From Cylindrodendrum hubeiense (Eukaryota > Ascomycota > Sordariomycetes > Hypocreales > Nectriaceae): 64,000 bases of DNA. Location of the stretch: contig JAANBB010000134.1 of assembly GCA_014621425.1 (NCBI GenBank), positions 25,657-89,656 on the forward strand, in the 5' to 3' direction. The notes under the pieces are model-generated. The model saw only the letters and a list, made by a program, of their open reading frames with translations. It was not told the DNA's origin and did no database searches. Positions 10,852-23,400 of the stretch are shown here, in pieces; within the stretch, counting starts at the first letter, position 1; the number at the start of each line of letters is the position of its first letter. Position numbers and translations under genes: made by a program.

Positions 10852-12445
10852 ATGGCGGAACCAAAGATCAAAGCCACAAATGGCAACCATGGTTCCGAAA
10901 AGACTTCCAAACAACAGTCCAAGCTATGGCAAATGCTAGCCTTGGCAAAGGAAGTGACCAAAGATGTCGACGCGATCCAGGACTACGAAAAATCAGTGGA
11001 AGGGAGGAGGGCGCTTGAGCTCGAGCTCGAGGCCAAGAATGCCGATAATCAACGGCTGCGCGAGTTGAATGAGAAAGTCTTGCGGGAGTTCACTGATCAC
11101 AAAGCTCAGGCCAACGCAAAGACAGAGACGCTATTTGGTGAGTTTGAGCAAAAGTACAAGACTTATGAGTCGAACAAGGCTGCGGTGGAGACGATGGAGA
11201 AGGAGGTTGTCAAGATGAAGGAGAAGTTGGAGGCGTCGGAGACGACGCAGAAGAGCAAGACGAGCGAAGTTGGGAAGCTCAAGCAGCAGCTGAAGGCCGC
11301 CGAGACCAACGCCAAGAGCCAGACTGCCGAGATTAAAGAGATGAATGCCGAGTGCGAGATTCATCGCACGCGCATGCAGACTAGCATTGCTGAGCGAGAT
11401 GCCTGCAAGACGAAGCTGAGCCTGGCGCAAAGCGATCTCGGAGAGGACATTTGGCGAGACTATGGCCCCGACGGCCTAAGGACGCTGTGAGTCTCCTCGT
11501 TTCTACTTCTGCAAACTTGGCTAATAAGCGCATAGTGGCCTCGACCTCAAGGCTTTGTCAAAGAAGTGCCACGCTTTGGTTGTTGAGTACTTTAACGACC
11601 TAGATGGAGCTGAAGTGAGCATTCCCAGCCAGACGGCCAACTCAACTTTTAGTACTGACACGCCAGCTTAGGACTCTGCAAGTGAGATCCAGGACCTCAA
11701 GGCCCGGTTCCCCAAGATTCCCCTTACAACCCTGACGACCAGGTCCGCTGCGCAGATGCGGTGTGCCGTCGCAGAAGCTGTCATTGCTGATATCATGATG
11801 ACACAAATTTTTGTTCCATTTTATCTCCCAAGCGATCTCAGGGCAGCAGCCTCAACCCTGCTGGACATTTTTGGAGATGACGAGCGGCGGCGAACCGTGT
11901 ACCGGTGCCAGATCCTCCGGTCCATGACAGACGTCGAGGAAGTCGCTCGCGTCCAAGAAGACATCGTGCGCAAGGCGAGCAACGAGGTGCGCAGCACACT
12001 GCACCCGCTCGTCGTGGCCTTCAAGCAGGCGGGCTTCTACAACGCCGTGCCGACGCTGTTCCGCGAGGCCCTGGCCTTGTGGGCCGAGGTGCAGCGCTCG
12101 CGGGACCTCATCACGGCCGATCTGCCGGACATGAACGAGGTGCAGCCGCCGAGCAAGTACGAGGAGTACGACCAGAACGGCGGGTCGCCGGCGCCGTCGC
12201 CGAAGGGCAGCAAGGGCGCCAAGGCGACGATCGCGGCGGTGCTGTTCCCGCAGGTGGCGACGCGCGAGGACCTCATCTTCAACGGCATGGCGCTGTGGTC
12301 CAACCAGGCCGCGCTTGCGGCGGCGGCGCAGGAGACGCCGACCAACGGGGCGGCCAACGGCGAGTCAATGAAGCAGGCGGCGGCGCGGCGGCGGTCGGTG
12401 GTCAGCCCCGAGTCGCCGTTCCGGAGCAACAGCTGGAAGGAGTGA
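10852..12445 (+). CDS. Coiled-coil protein of unknown function
   Basis: Three exons: 10852-11486, 11536-11614 and 11672-12445, encoding 495 aa. Intron 1 (49 nt) has donor gtgagt, branch gctaata and acceptor catag. Intron 2 (57 nt) has donor gtgagc, branch tactgac and acceptor cttag. Phases fit, and the frame stays open across both joins. The ATG sits in a strong context (ACCATGG). Residues about 30-200 form a long Lys/Glu/Ala-rich coiled coil with heptad-like spacing. The C-terminal half is helical, with a conserved-looking stretch (IMMTQIFVPFYLPSD, FGDDERRRTVYRCQILRS), and ends in a Ser/Arg-rich tail (AAARRRSVVSPESPF). I do not recognise the family. GC content rises sharply inside exon 3 (from about 12000). 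A structural or scaffold role is only a guess. Confidence 0.75.
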
Positions 12446-15400
12446 GTGTCTTAGTTGGGTATGCGCCGACGCAGGCGGCTGTGGGGCCGGGTCTCGGGTC
12501 GGGAAGTGGTGGCACGCATCCGACGATGCAAGTATACGAACGGGGCTTGGAAAGTCAGGCCGTCATGGTGGATTGGAGATTTGGTGCTTATTTTACGCTG
12601 TCTTGATCGGTACATGGCATAATTGGTCACAGGCGACTCTAGTTTGAATCAGCATGTATGTCTCGCTTGTTCGTAGTCATTGGTGAAGGGGGGCCAGTTA
12701 GAGATAGTCAATGAAGCCACGCTCGTTATCCCAAAATCTGCCGAGGTCCACGTGCGGTAGTTGGTCTGGCAGTCAGGGCCTCACCGGTCTGGTGTCCTTG
12801 GTCGGTACAGAAGAGCGCGCGCAGCCCGGCTAGGGAGGGGATGGGCTGCGTACCAATTCAGATGCGACGCCACCCTCTTCGTTTCCGGGGAAAAGAGGCG
12901 ACGGCTAGTGCGGTTTGGTGTCCCTGGGTATGGGCGAGATGATTACGACGTATTCCGTATATGGGACCTTGCACCCCACACGAAGACCCTCAATAAGACG
13001 GTCGCTCTGGGTCCCCTGGATACGAGAGTCCGTGGACGGGCGAATTTGAGTGGGTTGATGATAAATCCACGTTTTGTTTTTCTTCCGGTTCGTTATTCGG
13101 CCGACTGCAAGCATCGTCGGCCGAACAGCGGACGGATCCGAGACCCGGCGGAACCAGAGCATGTGAGACTGATGAAGGCAGTTGTGCCCATTGCCTGTCG
13201 GTGTATGGTAGGGCGATTTGCTCCGGGGGTATCGAGTAATTATCCGTGCTGGGTGTAGTGTGCAGTGTGCAGTGCGCAGTGCAGTGCAGACCGCCGGTCC
13301 GGAGAATACACAGGCATGGAAGGGCGATCTCTTTGTTATTCTCTCCATGGAGCAACGCAACTCAACTCCACTCTCCACCAACAGGTCTACATATGTGCCG
13401 CCTCCAAAGCGACCAAATCGGAGTGGTGAGCATGCCCCGGTGCTCGGCAGGTTCCGCGGGAGCATGCGGGGGGCCTCTGATTTAATGCCTCTGGTTCGAT
13501 GTGTCTGGCTCGATGTGTCTCGTCTCTGTCATGTATGGGATGGTGAAAGGGTTCGGCTGACTGACTTGCTGCCGCAGCCGCCCAGCAGCAGCCGTCGCAA
13601 TCGTATCTCTGCCGAGTGAGGGAGGCGCACGGGCCAGCGTGCGCCTGCACAGTCGCTGCACCGGCGTGGAACTTTTCGAAATCTTGGGACGGCGCTCCCT
13701 GCTTTGTTGCCTTGGGCTTGCGGGGGTCCGGCTGCAGGCCCTGGTCGCTAGTGCCGAATCCGACGCAGCTGTTGACGTTGCCGCAGGCGGGAGTCATGTT
13801 AATTTGTTCCATTTTTCGGAAGGGATGCGGAATGCGTAATTGGGGAGTGACTTTTCGGAACCGGCCGTGCGCGCATCTATCCTCTCGGCGTGTTTGAATG
13901 CGTTGCATTGGCGAATGCTTGTTTGCTGCGCAACTGAGTCACCGGGTTGTCTGATTCATTATGAGTCGACATTGATGGGTAATGATGGGTAATGATGGGC
14001 GATGATGGGCGATGATGGGCAATCATGGGCTGCCAAATCAGTCTAGTGTGCCTGTGTGTGTCTTCGTACCCGAAAATTCAAATCTCAAACCAGGACCGTT
14101 CCTGTCCGTGCTGGCCTCATCCACGATTAGAGATCCTACGCTGTCCACAACCATCCATCTCCGGTGCGACGTTCCGCGCGTGCTGCAACGTGCGCGCTGC
14201 GTAGTGCGTAGTGCGTGGTGCATGCGTGCTATGCGCAAGGCAATGTGCGAGGTTTACCCAAGCCAGCAAGGTCTGTCTTACCGTCTCCTCCATCTTACCG
14301 TCTCCATCTGTCAGTCTCCATCTTACAGTCTCCACACTCTGAGATTGGGCTTCCCAATAGCCTCGCCGACGGTCCTGGGTCCTCCCGTCTCATCATCACC
14401 ACTGCCATGTGCGCTTCGCCCTGGTTTCAGGTTCAGCAATGCGATGGTTCCCATGGTTGATGGGTGTTGCGGATAGGGACGGTGTCACCAGAAACAACAA
14501 CTCTGGCAACTCTGGCATTTTCGCACTGGGTATCGCAGCTCTGGCCACTCAGTTGCGCCGCGCTTCGTCCACCTCGACGCAACTCAACACTCATTTACTT
14601 CCATGCTCCCAGTCGCGGATCCGACAGGCCGTCTCAAGTCCCCACTTCATCTCACAATCCATGTCAGCTCCCTGTCCACATCCACATCCAGAAGCTGGAG
14701 CCCCCCAAAACCGCCCCTTCTCCCTCACACAAGCTTGGAATGTCTAACACGAAATCTCGGCTCCACACGCTGCTCCACCCACATGGCCTACTTGTACGCC
14801 AACGCCAACACACGCCCCCCAACATGACGATGGGCCTGGCAATTCCTCGCCCCGGGTATACTACGTAGTAGGTAGGTATAGGCCAGTGGCAGCTTTAAGC
14901 TCCCGCGTTGGGCACGCCCCGAGCCAATCGGTCTCGTCGACACCTCCCTCATCGTCGCCTTGGCTCGCCGGATGACTCGAAATCTCTAGGGATGCCCCAC
15001 CCCCTGACAAATTTTCAGCTTCACAATTCGACGGCGGGCTCTTCGCAGACCCCGCCCACCTGCTGCTTGAGTCCCTGGTCATGTCCTGGCCATGTCCTAC
15101 TCATGTTCCTTGTGCGTGCCGGATGGCAAAACCGCGGTTGCGTACTCCGTAGAGGCTGCGATCCGCGCTGGTGCCGTTGGCTCGCCCTTTGTTTGCCGGT
15201 GGAGCCCTGGCCGCACAGTAGACTCCTTTCAACCCCATCCCCATCCCCATCTCCATGCTGCGGCGGCCTTAAGCCTAAGCTCCGGCTTTGGACCGTTGAT
15301 TGGTAATGCCAGATGGCAGCCACTGCACGAAAGAGGGCCCGAGAGAGCCCTGGTCTCCAGTCTATCAGTTTTTCCCCGATGGGTCAGATGGCGTGGAGCT

Positions 15401-15480
15401 TGATGTCTTTAAACACAGTGCCATCACCGACTCTCGTCCCGGGACTGTTTAATTCCTTGTTTGTTCTGTTCAAGACCTAG
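12446..15480. other. Gene-poor intergenic region
   Basis: No supported gene. Overlapping frames of 60-190 codons occur on both strands without domains or codon bias. Several short tandem patterns are present: gtgcagt-like units at 13258-13290, a 10-bp repeat (annotated separately), degenerate 'cttaccgtctccat' units at 14276-14335, and CCCCAT triplication at 15236-15255. Confidence 0.55.
13971..14030. repeat. 10-bp tandem repeat, 6 copies
   Basis: Six tandem copies of a 10-mer of the form RWTSATGGGY: attgatgggt, aatgatgggt, aatgatgggc, gatgatgggc twice, aatcatgggc. The point differences between copies suggest an old expansion in non-coding DNA. Confidence 0.85.
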
Positions 15481-15710
15481 CCTGGTCAATTCGTTTCCTT
15501 GCCCTGTTCTCTCTTCTATCCCGCTACTTGTCCCTGTCTATCATTAGTCTTCCCCATCCTCAACTTGAGTCTTATTCAGTAGTCTCCATTCCCTAATCAC
15601 TTCTCGCGGTGGGTGACTTTGGGCTCCCAACACAGTCTCGATCCGAGTACTGTAACCATCAACACAATCCATTGCCATTGTGTCCCCTGATTCAGTCACC
15701 ATTGTATTCA
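15481..15710 (+). promoter_or_regulatory. Pyrimidine-rich leader of the ABC-G gene
   Basis: A C/T-dominated stretch (15481-15600) directly precedes the ATG at 15711 by 110-230 nt. Such CT-rich tracts mark transcription start regions and 5' leaders of well-expressed filamentous fungal genes. I did not find a perfect yeast-type PDRE (TCCGCGGA) in the preceding 600 nt. Confidence 0.4.
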
Positions 15711-18700
15711 ATGGCTGAGAGGGCTCTCGAAAAGGCCGAGGAGGCTATTGCCTCCGGCCACCGCGCCGAGGAAATCGAACCTTCGTATCGACCTTCCCAG
15801 GACTCCAGTTCTACCGTGGATGCCCCCGGCCATGGTCGACGCGGATCAACTGCCCGCCAGGGTGGTGTCTCGATTGAGCAGGCTGAGGCCGAGTTCGCCG
15901 AGCTCCAGAGGGAGTTTACTGGTGCTTCTCGAGCCAGTCGTCAGAAGAGCCGAAAGAGCATGGACCCTGAAAAGGACGGTGCTGCTGATGGTTCTGACGA
16001 AGCTTCGCTCTTCGATCTCGAGGCCGCTCTGCGAGGAAACTTGGATGCTGAGCGAGAGGCTGGAATCCGCTCCAAGCATATCGGTGCATACTGGGACGGC
16101 TTGACAGTCAGGGGTATCGGCGGTATGACCAACTATGTCCAAACCTTCCCTGATGCTTTCGTTGGCTTTTTCGATGTCATCACCCCCGTCCTTGGCCTTC
16201 TCGGTCTCGGCCCCAAGCCCACCGAGGCGACTCTGCTCAACAACTTCCGCGGTGTCTGCAAGCCCGGCGAGATGGTGCTTGTTCTAGGAAAGCCCGGTTC
16301 CGGCTGCACCACCTTCCTCCGAACCATCGCTAACCAGCGGTTTGGCTACACCGGCGTCACTGGAGAGGTCCTCTACGGCCCGTGGAGCGCCAAGGAGTTC
16401 AACCAGTACCGTGGTGAGGCCGTCTACAACGCCGAGGACGACATCCACCATCCCACCCTGACTGTCGAGCAGACACTCGGCTTCGCCCTGGACACCAAGA
16501 TGCCCGCCAAGCGACCTGGCGGCATGTCCAAGAACGAGTTCAAGCAGAGCGTCATCACCACCCTGCTCAAGATGTTCAACATCGAGCACACGCGCAAGAC
16601 GGTTGTCGGAGATCACTTCGTCCGAGGTGTGTCTGGCGGCGAACGCAAGCGTGTCTCCATCGCCGAGGGCATGATCACCAACGCCTGCATTCTGTCCTGG
16701 GACAACAGCACCCGAGGTCTCGATGCCAGTACCGCTCTGGATTTCGCCAAGTCTCTCCGCGTCCAGACCAACCTGTACAAGACCACCACCTTTGTCTCCC
16801 TGTACCAGGCCTCCGAGAATATCTACAACCTCTTCGACAAGGTCATGGTCATCGATGAGGGCCGACAGGTCTTCTTCGGCCCTGCCCAGGGCGCCCGCGC
16901 CTACTTCGAGGGTCTTGGCTTTGCTCCCAGCCCTCGAATGACTTCTGCGGATTACTTGACTGCTTGCACTGACGAGTTCGAGCGCGAATACGTCCAGGGC
17001 CGCTCAGCCGAGAATGCCCCTCACGACGCCGACTCCCTGCTCGAAGCCTTCAAGACCTCGGCCGAGCACAAGGCTCTGGATGCGGAGATGGTCGAGTACA
17101 AGGCCACTCTGCAGCGCGAGCAGGAGAAGCACGACGACTTCCAGGCCGCCGTCAAGGAGAGCAAGCGCGGCTCGTCCAAGAAGTCCGTCTACCAGGTCGG
17201 CTTCCACCTGCAGGTCTGGGCCCTGATGAAGCGCCAGTTCATCCTCAAGCTCCAGGACCGCTTCAACCTCACCCTCGCCTGGCTCCGCAGCATCATCATC
17301 GCCATTGTCCTCGGTACCCTGTTCTTCAACCTCGGCAAGACCTCCGCCAGCGCCTTCAGCAAGGGTGGTCTGCTCTTCATCGCCCTCCTGTTCAACGCTT
17401 TCCAGGCCTTCTCCGAGCTTGGCGGGACCATGATGGGTCGCTCAATCGTCAACAAGCACAAAGCCTACGCGTTCCACCGACCCTCTGCCTTGTGGATTGC
17501 CCAGATCATCGTCGATCAGGCGTTCGCTGCCAGTCAGATTCTAGTCTTCTCCATCATTGTGTACTTCATGAGTGGCCTGGTCCGGGATGCGGGTGCCTTC
17601 TTCACCTTCTACCTCATGATTCTCTCTGGAAACATCGCCATGACCCTTTTCTTCCGAATTATTGGATGTATTAGCCCCGATTTCGACTACGCCATCAAGT
17701 TTGCTGTCGTCGTCATCACCCTCTTCGTCACCACCTCCGGCTATCTGATCCAGTACCAGTCTGAGAAGGTCTGGCTGCGTTGGATCTACTGGGTCAATGT
17801 GCTTGGTCTGGCCTTCAGCGCGCTGATGCAGAACGAGTTCAGCCGCATCGACATGACTTGCACTGCTGATTCGCTGATTCCCTCCGGTCCTGGATACGAC
17901 GACATCAACCACCAGGTTTGCACTCTTGCTGGCTCGACCGGCGGTACCACCTTCATCAAGGGCTCCGATTACATTTCCGAGGGCTTCTCGTACTTCCCCG
18001 GCGACCTCTGGCGTAACTGGGGCATCATCATGGCCCTCATCATCTTCTTCCTGATTCTCAACGTCGTCCTGGGCGAGCTCCTCAAGTTCGGAATGGGCGG
18101 TAACTCTGCCAAAATCTTTTCTAGGCCCAACAAGGAGAGGAATGCCCTCAACGAGGCGCTCACTGCGAAGCGAGAGTCCAGGCGCAAGGATAGATCCAAC
18201 GAGTCTGGCTCCGATCTTAAGATTGAGTCCGAGGCCATTCTCACTTGGGAGGACCTTAACTACGATGTCCCTGTCCCCGGTGGCACTCGTCGTCTTCTGA
18301 CCGACGTCTTTGGATATGTCCGTCCCGGTGAGCTGACCGCTCTGATGGGTGCCTCTGGTGCCGGAAAGACCACCCTCCTTGATGTCCTCGCCGCTCGAAA
18401 GAACATTGGTGTCATTCACGGTGATATTCTCGTCGACAGCGCCAAGCCCGGTAAGCAGTTCCAGCGATCTACCTCCTACGCCGAGCAGCTTGATCTGCAC
18501 GAGCCCACCCAGACCGTCCGCGAGGCTCTCCGATTTTCCGCCGAACTGCGCCAACCCTTCCACGTCCCCATGTCCGAACGCTACACCTACGTCGAGGAGA
18601 TCATTTCTCTTCTTGAGATGGAGGGATTCGCAGATGCCATCATCGGCAGCCCTGAATTTGGTCTCTCTGTTGAGCAGCGCAAGCGTGTCACGATTGGTGT

Positions 18701-20187
18701 CGAGTTGGCTGCCAAGCCCGAGCTGCTGTTGTTCTTGGATGAGCCCACCTCCGGCCTCGACAGCCAGAGCGCCTTCAACATTGTTCGATTCCTGAAGAAG
18801 CTGGCTGCTTCCGGCCAGGCTATTCTCTGCACTATTCACCAGCCTAACGCTGCTCTCTTCGAGAACTTCGATCGCCTTCTCCTTCTCCAGCGTGGTGGCC
18901 GCACCGTCTACTTCGGTGACATCGGCAAGGATGCCGCCGTCCTACGAGATTATCTTGCACGACACGGCGCCGAGGCTCCTCCTACTGAGAACGTTGCTGA
19001 ATACATGCTTGAGGCCATTGGTGCTGGTAGTGCTCCTCGCGTTGGTGATAAAGACTGGGCGGATATCTGGAACGAGAGCCCCGAGTTGGCCGCCACCAAG
19101 GCTTCCATCACGCAGATGAAGGCGGAGAGGAAGGCAGCAGGTGCTAACACGACGGCTGAACTGGAGAAGGAGTACGCCTCTCCTTTCAGTCATCAGATCA
19201 AGGTTGTGGCCAGACGCATGTTCCGATCCTTCTGGCGCTCTCCCAACTACCTCTTCACCCGAGTCTTCGCCCACGTCGTTGTCGCCCTCATCACTGGTCT
19301 CACTTACCTCAACCTCGACGATTCCCGAGCTTCTCTCCAGTACAAGGTCTTCGTCATCTTCCAGGTTACTGTGCTTCCGGCTCTGATCATCACTCAAGTC
19401 GAGGTCATGTTCCACATCAAGCGAGCGCTCTTCTTCCGTGAGGCTTCATCCAAGATGTACTCGCCTTTCACGTTCGTCATCTCCATCATCTCTGCCGAGA
19501 TGCCTTACTCGATTCTTTGCGCCGTCGCCTTCTTCCTCCCGCTCTACTTCATGCCCGGTTTCCAGATGGACTCTTCGCGCGCCGGTTACCAGTTCCTCAT
19601 GGTTCTCATCACTGAGATTTTCGCCGTCACTCTGGGCCAGGGTCTTGCATCGATTACGCCCTCGCCCTTTATCTCCGCCCAGTTCGATCCCTTCATCATC
19701 ATCAACTTTGCTCTGTTCTGCGGTGTCACCATTGCCCCTCCCCAGATGCCCGCCTTCTGGCGCGCTTGGCTCTACCAGCTCGATCCTTTCACCCGCCTTA
19801 TCAGCGGCATGGTTACGACTGGGCTTCACGACTTGCCCGTTGTCTGCAAGCAAAGCGAGTACAACGTCTTCACTGCACCCGATGGCATGAACTGCGGCGA
19901 GTACATGCAGCCTTTCTTTGAGCGTGGCGGTTCGGGCTACCTGGCTAGCAACATCACGCAGAACTGCGAGTATTGCGCTTACAAGGTCGGCGACGAGTTC
20001 TATGCCGCCTTCAACTTGTCGTTCGACAACCGCTGGAGGGATCTGGGTATCTTCGCCGCCTTCGTGGGCAGCAACTTGATCATCCTTGTCCTGGCTGTAA
20101 GTTCTCAATTTCACATTTTCAGTATGCTGCTATCAGATTGCTAATTCAACTCCACAGAGCCGATTCTTGAACTTTAACCGACGTTAA
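15711..20187 (+). CDS. PDR-type ABC-G full transporter
   Basis: Two exons: 15711-20096 and 20158-20187, 1471 aa. The start is the ATG encoding MAERALEKAEEA; the upstream in-frame codon at 15609 is GTG. The last intron (61 nt, donor gtaagt, branch gctaat, acceptor ccacag) restores the C-terminus SRFLNFNRR, which resembles the ends of AbcA/AtrF-like pumps. The layout is NBD1-TMD1-NBD2-TMD2. NBD1 Walker A is GKPGSGCTT (about 192-200, Cys replacing Lys), its signature is VSGGERKRVS (about 306), and its Walker B region is SWDNSTRGLD. NBD2 Walker A is GASGAGKTT (about 880) and its degenerate signature is LSVEQRKRV (about 984). This asymmetry is the normal fungal PDR pattern. Members are plasma-membrane pumps exporting hydrophobic drugs, azoles and secondary metabolites. 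The gene converges on the ABC-C gene 305 bp away. Confidence 0.95.
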
Positions 20188-20492
20188 TATGCCTGCACTA
20201 GGCACACGACAATGGCCTTGCTTGACTGAGAAGGCCCAGTAATGACAAATAGACAAAAGTTGTGCTTCGTTGGTATTCAGGATAATACTGAAAGTTATTA
20301 CTACATATTACTTAGGCACATAATCCTAAATTGATAATTCTTTTTCGTATGCTTTATGATTTCCGCCTGCAAGCAGTGACGGATTACGCGTACAATAAGA
20401 AACACCTCCTGCTCGCCGTCATCCAAGAGGTCCACTGGCTTTTAGTCGTGAAGTAAAGTAGATATAACACGACTTGATTAGACTAAGTTAAA
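20188..20492. other. Intergenic region between convergent ABC genes
   Basis: A/T-rich 305 bp holding the 3' ends of both transporters; no coding potential. AATAATAC and AATAAG-type A-rich motifs could serve as polyadenylation signals on either strand. Confidence 0.5.
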
Positions 20493-23400
20493 CTAAACGC
20501 TGCCAGACTCGCTACTCTCGATTGACCATAACTCACCGAACCGACTTCCTGGCGTTTCGACCAGCTCCCTGGGGCTCCCTGATTCCACCACAGCTCCCTT
20601 GTCAAGGACTACAACACGGTCGAAAAAGTCCATGACCATCTCCAACCTGTGTGATACCATTACGATAGTGTAGTTCTCAAACTCGTCACGTATAATCTCC
20701 TGCATAGCCCGATCCGTCACCTTGTCAACACTGCTACTTACCTCGTCCAACAGCAGCACACCACTGCTCTTCTCGAGGCCCACGAGTCGGTCACGGACAC
20801 GACGTCGCAGGATCGCCCTTCCAAGGCTGAATAGCTGCTTCTGTCCCGCACTAAGGTCATCGGCGCTCATGCCAGCGTCGAGGCCGCCACGGTCGTCAAC
20901 GAAGCTGGCAAGGCGAACGACTGCAAGGACCTCGAGGCACTCTTGCTGGGTGGCTACCTCAAATGGATCGATGTTAGCCTTGATGGTGCTACTGTCAGGG
21001 AGGAATACCGCATCCTGGGGAATGGCAATAATTCGTTTGCGGAGTGTGGCGCGGTCGATGCGGTTGAGGGGGGTGCCATCAATTTCCACGTTTTTACTGC
21101 AGGACGGGAGGGGGTCGAGGAGTCGAAGTAGCAGGAGGATAAGCGTCGACTTTCCACTCCCTGTCCTACCGCAGATGGCAACCTTTTGTCTCGGAAGAAT
21201 GCTCAATGTGAGATTGCGGATGACAAGGTTGGATGGCGAGACCACAACAGGTCCCTCCTCGCTATCGGACTCGGATTCGTAAGATGCAGACACGTCATTG
21301 ATATCAATACGCCCCCCTTGTGGCCACTCCTGTGGAGGCTCAAGATCCTCGTCGGGTTGATCCTCCGGCTTAACCGTCTCGGTAAACGTCCGCAAGCGGC
21401 TAACGGCACCAAGCGAGGTCTCGAGACTCGTGTAAGCTTTGATCAAGTTTGATATTGAGTCGCTAAACGTCAACAATGTCACCAGAGATGCTCCTGTCAG
21501 TCCCGTGTTGGATCTGAGTTGCGTGGCTAGTGAGATGAGGAGGACAGCGGTGCCGGTAACAATGAGCTGAAGAGTCGCTATCAACCACTGTTGGATCATG
21601 GCAAGCAAGTACGCTGGGCGCTGGGACGTATCCAAGAGCTCGTTATTGCGCTCGATGTCAAGATGCTCCCAGCCAAAGGCGCGGATGGTGGCAACACCCT
21701 TGATGGTATCAAGGAAATGAGTACTATCCCTGTATTAGCACCATACACCGGCTAGTGGGGCTTATATGGGGTATCAACTTACTATAATGGACTCTTGCAT
21801 TCTAGGTCAAGAAGACGGATTTGTCGAGAAGTCCGAAGGTAGAACTTTTGCACGAAGAAAAGAATAGCAAACAGTATGGGGTAGCCGGCAGCAAGATAGG
21901 GCGACGCGGAGGCAATAACAAAAGCATTGCCGAGACTGTCCGCCAGGTCTATCGTGAAGTTTGTCATCGCCATAGGAAGTTCGCCATCCAGCAGAGTCAT
22001 ATCCTGCGAGAATAGATTCGTCACGATGCCGGAATCGGTCGTGGTGAAGAATCTCAGTGGCGCTGTGACGACGGTGGTGATGGCCCGCTGGTGGAGAACC
22101 GTTCCGGATGATGAGATCATGAGGATGAGCGTTGTCATGGCGTTGAAAATTAGGAACAAAACGGCCAAGACGCGAAGGAGGCCATAGATCCCGACGTAGA
22201 AACCGACTGATCTGTCAAAGGAATCCTCGGACCAAAACTTCAGCCAGATCGTAGAGAGGTTGTTGCACACTCCGAACATCAAGGCGCAGAAGACTAGAAT
22301 GGAGACTGAGGCGATGCCAACACTGCGGAAGTAGTGGCTGTAAATAGACCAGTCACCCAATTGTCGTGCCTTGTCATCCAAAGCGCCCTTGATGCCATTC
22401 GAGGCCGGCCTTGGCACGACCGCAGCTCGCTGCTCTTTCGGCACCTCGGTCTGGCTCGGTGCTATTTCGTCGCCTTGCCTTACCCCGAGGCTCTGGACAT
22501 ACTTGTTATTCTGCTGTAAGTCCTCGAATGTACCCTGTTCAATAACCGTGCCACCAGCGTCGAGTGCAATGATATGGTCCGCGGTGGGCAAGTGCCGAAT
22601 CGAATGGGTGCAGATAACGACTGTCACGTTTCGTCGACGAGTAATGCCATTCCGCCCAAAAACGCGACGGAACAGCTCAGCCTCTGTATCATTGTCAAGC
22701 CCGCTGAGCACATCATCAAAAATCATGACATCCGACTCCGAGTACAAAGCTCGGGCAACAGAGACCCGCTGCTTCTGCCCGCCGCTCAACATGATGCCAT
22801 TGTTGCCAATTTTGGTATCGTGTCCATCTGGGAGGAGTGCAACATCTGTGTCCAGCATAGTCGCATCAACTATTTCGTCGTACTTTTTCTGGTCAAACTC
22901 GCAGTGCCCGATGATATTTTCCTTGAACGTCGCGTTGTAGAGAAACGGCGTCTGCTCGCAGTATCCAATCTGGGAATGCGGGAAGTACATCGTTACCGTT
23001 CCTGAGGACACAGGAACCTCTCCAAGTAGCACCTTGCAAAATGTTGACTTGCCAGATGCCACTTGCCCGACAACCAATGTGAGTTGATTGGCTGGAATCG
23101 TTACGTTGATTTGATTCAGCGTCATCTTCTCTCCGCCCCATCCAAAGTTGCCGTCCTCGATTTTGAATGCTAGAGACGTACTACTTCCTTCAACCGAACT
23201 GTCCTTCTCAGGGTCTGTCATCGAGGAGGAGGATGCATCAGCTCTTTTCCTAAAATCGATGCGTGGCTCATCTACAAGAAACTTCTGGATTCGTTGGGTG
23301 CAAGTCGCTGCTGCAAAAATGTTCGGGAGATCTTGGAAGAGGGTTATCAGGGGGGCCGTGAGAAGGATGATGTACGACAGTGACGTAAAGATCGTTTCCA

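Noticed and set aside
17541..18839. 432-codon open frame on the minus strand
   Set aside because: It is antisense to the ABC-G coding sequence, inside NBD2 and TMD1. It arises from the strong GC3 bias of the pump and has no domain.
20493..21635. Separate half-size ABC protein
   Set aside because: It is the last exon of the ABC-C gene; the donor at 21782 and acceptor at 21724 restore the conserved linker and one continuous transporter.
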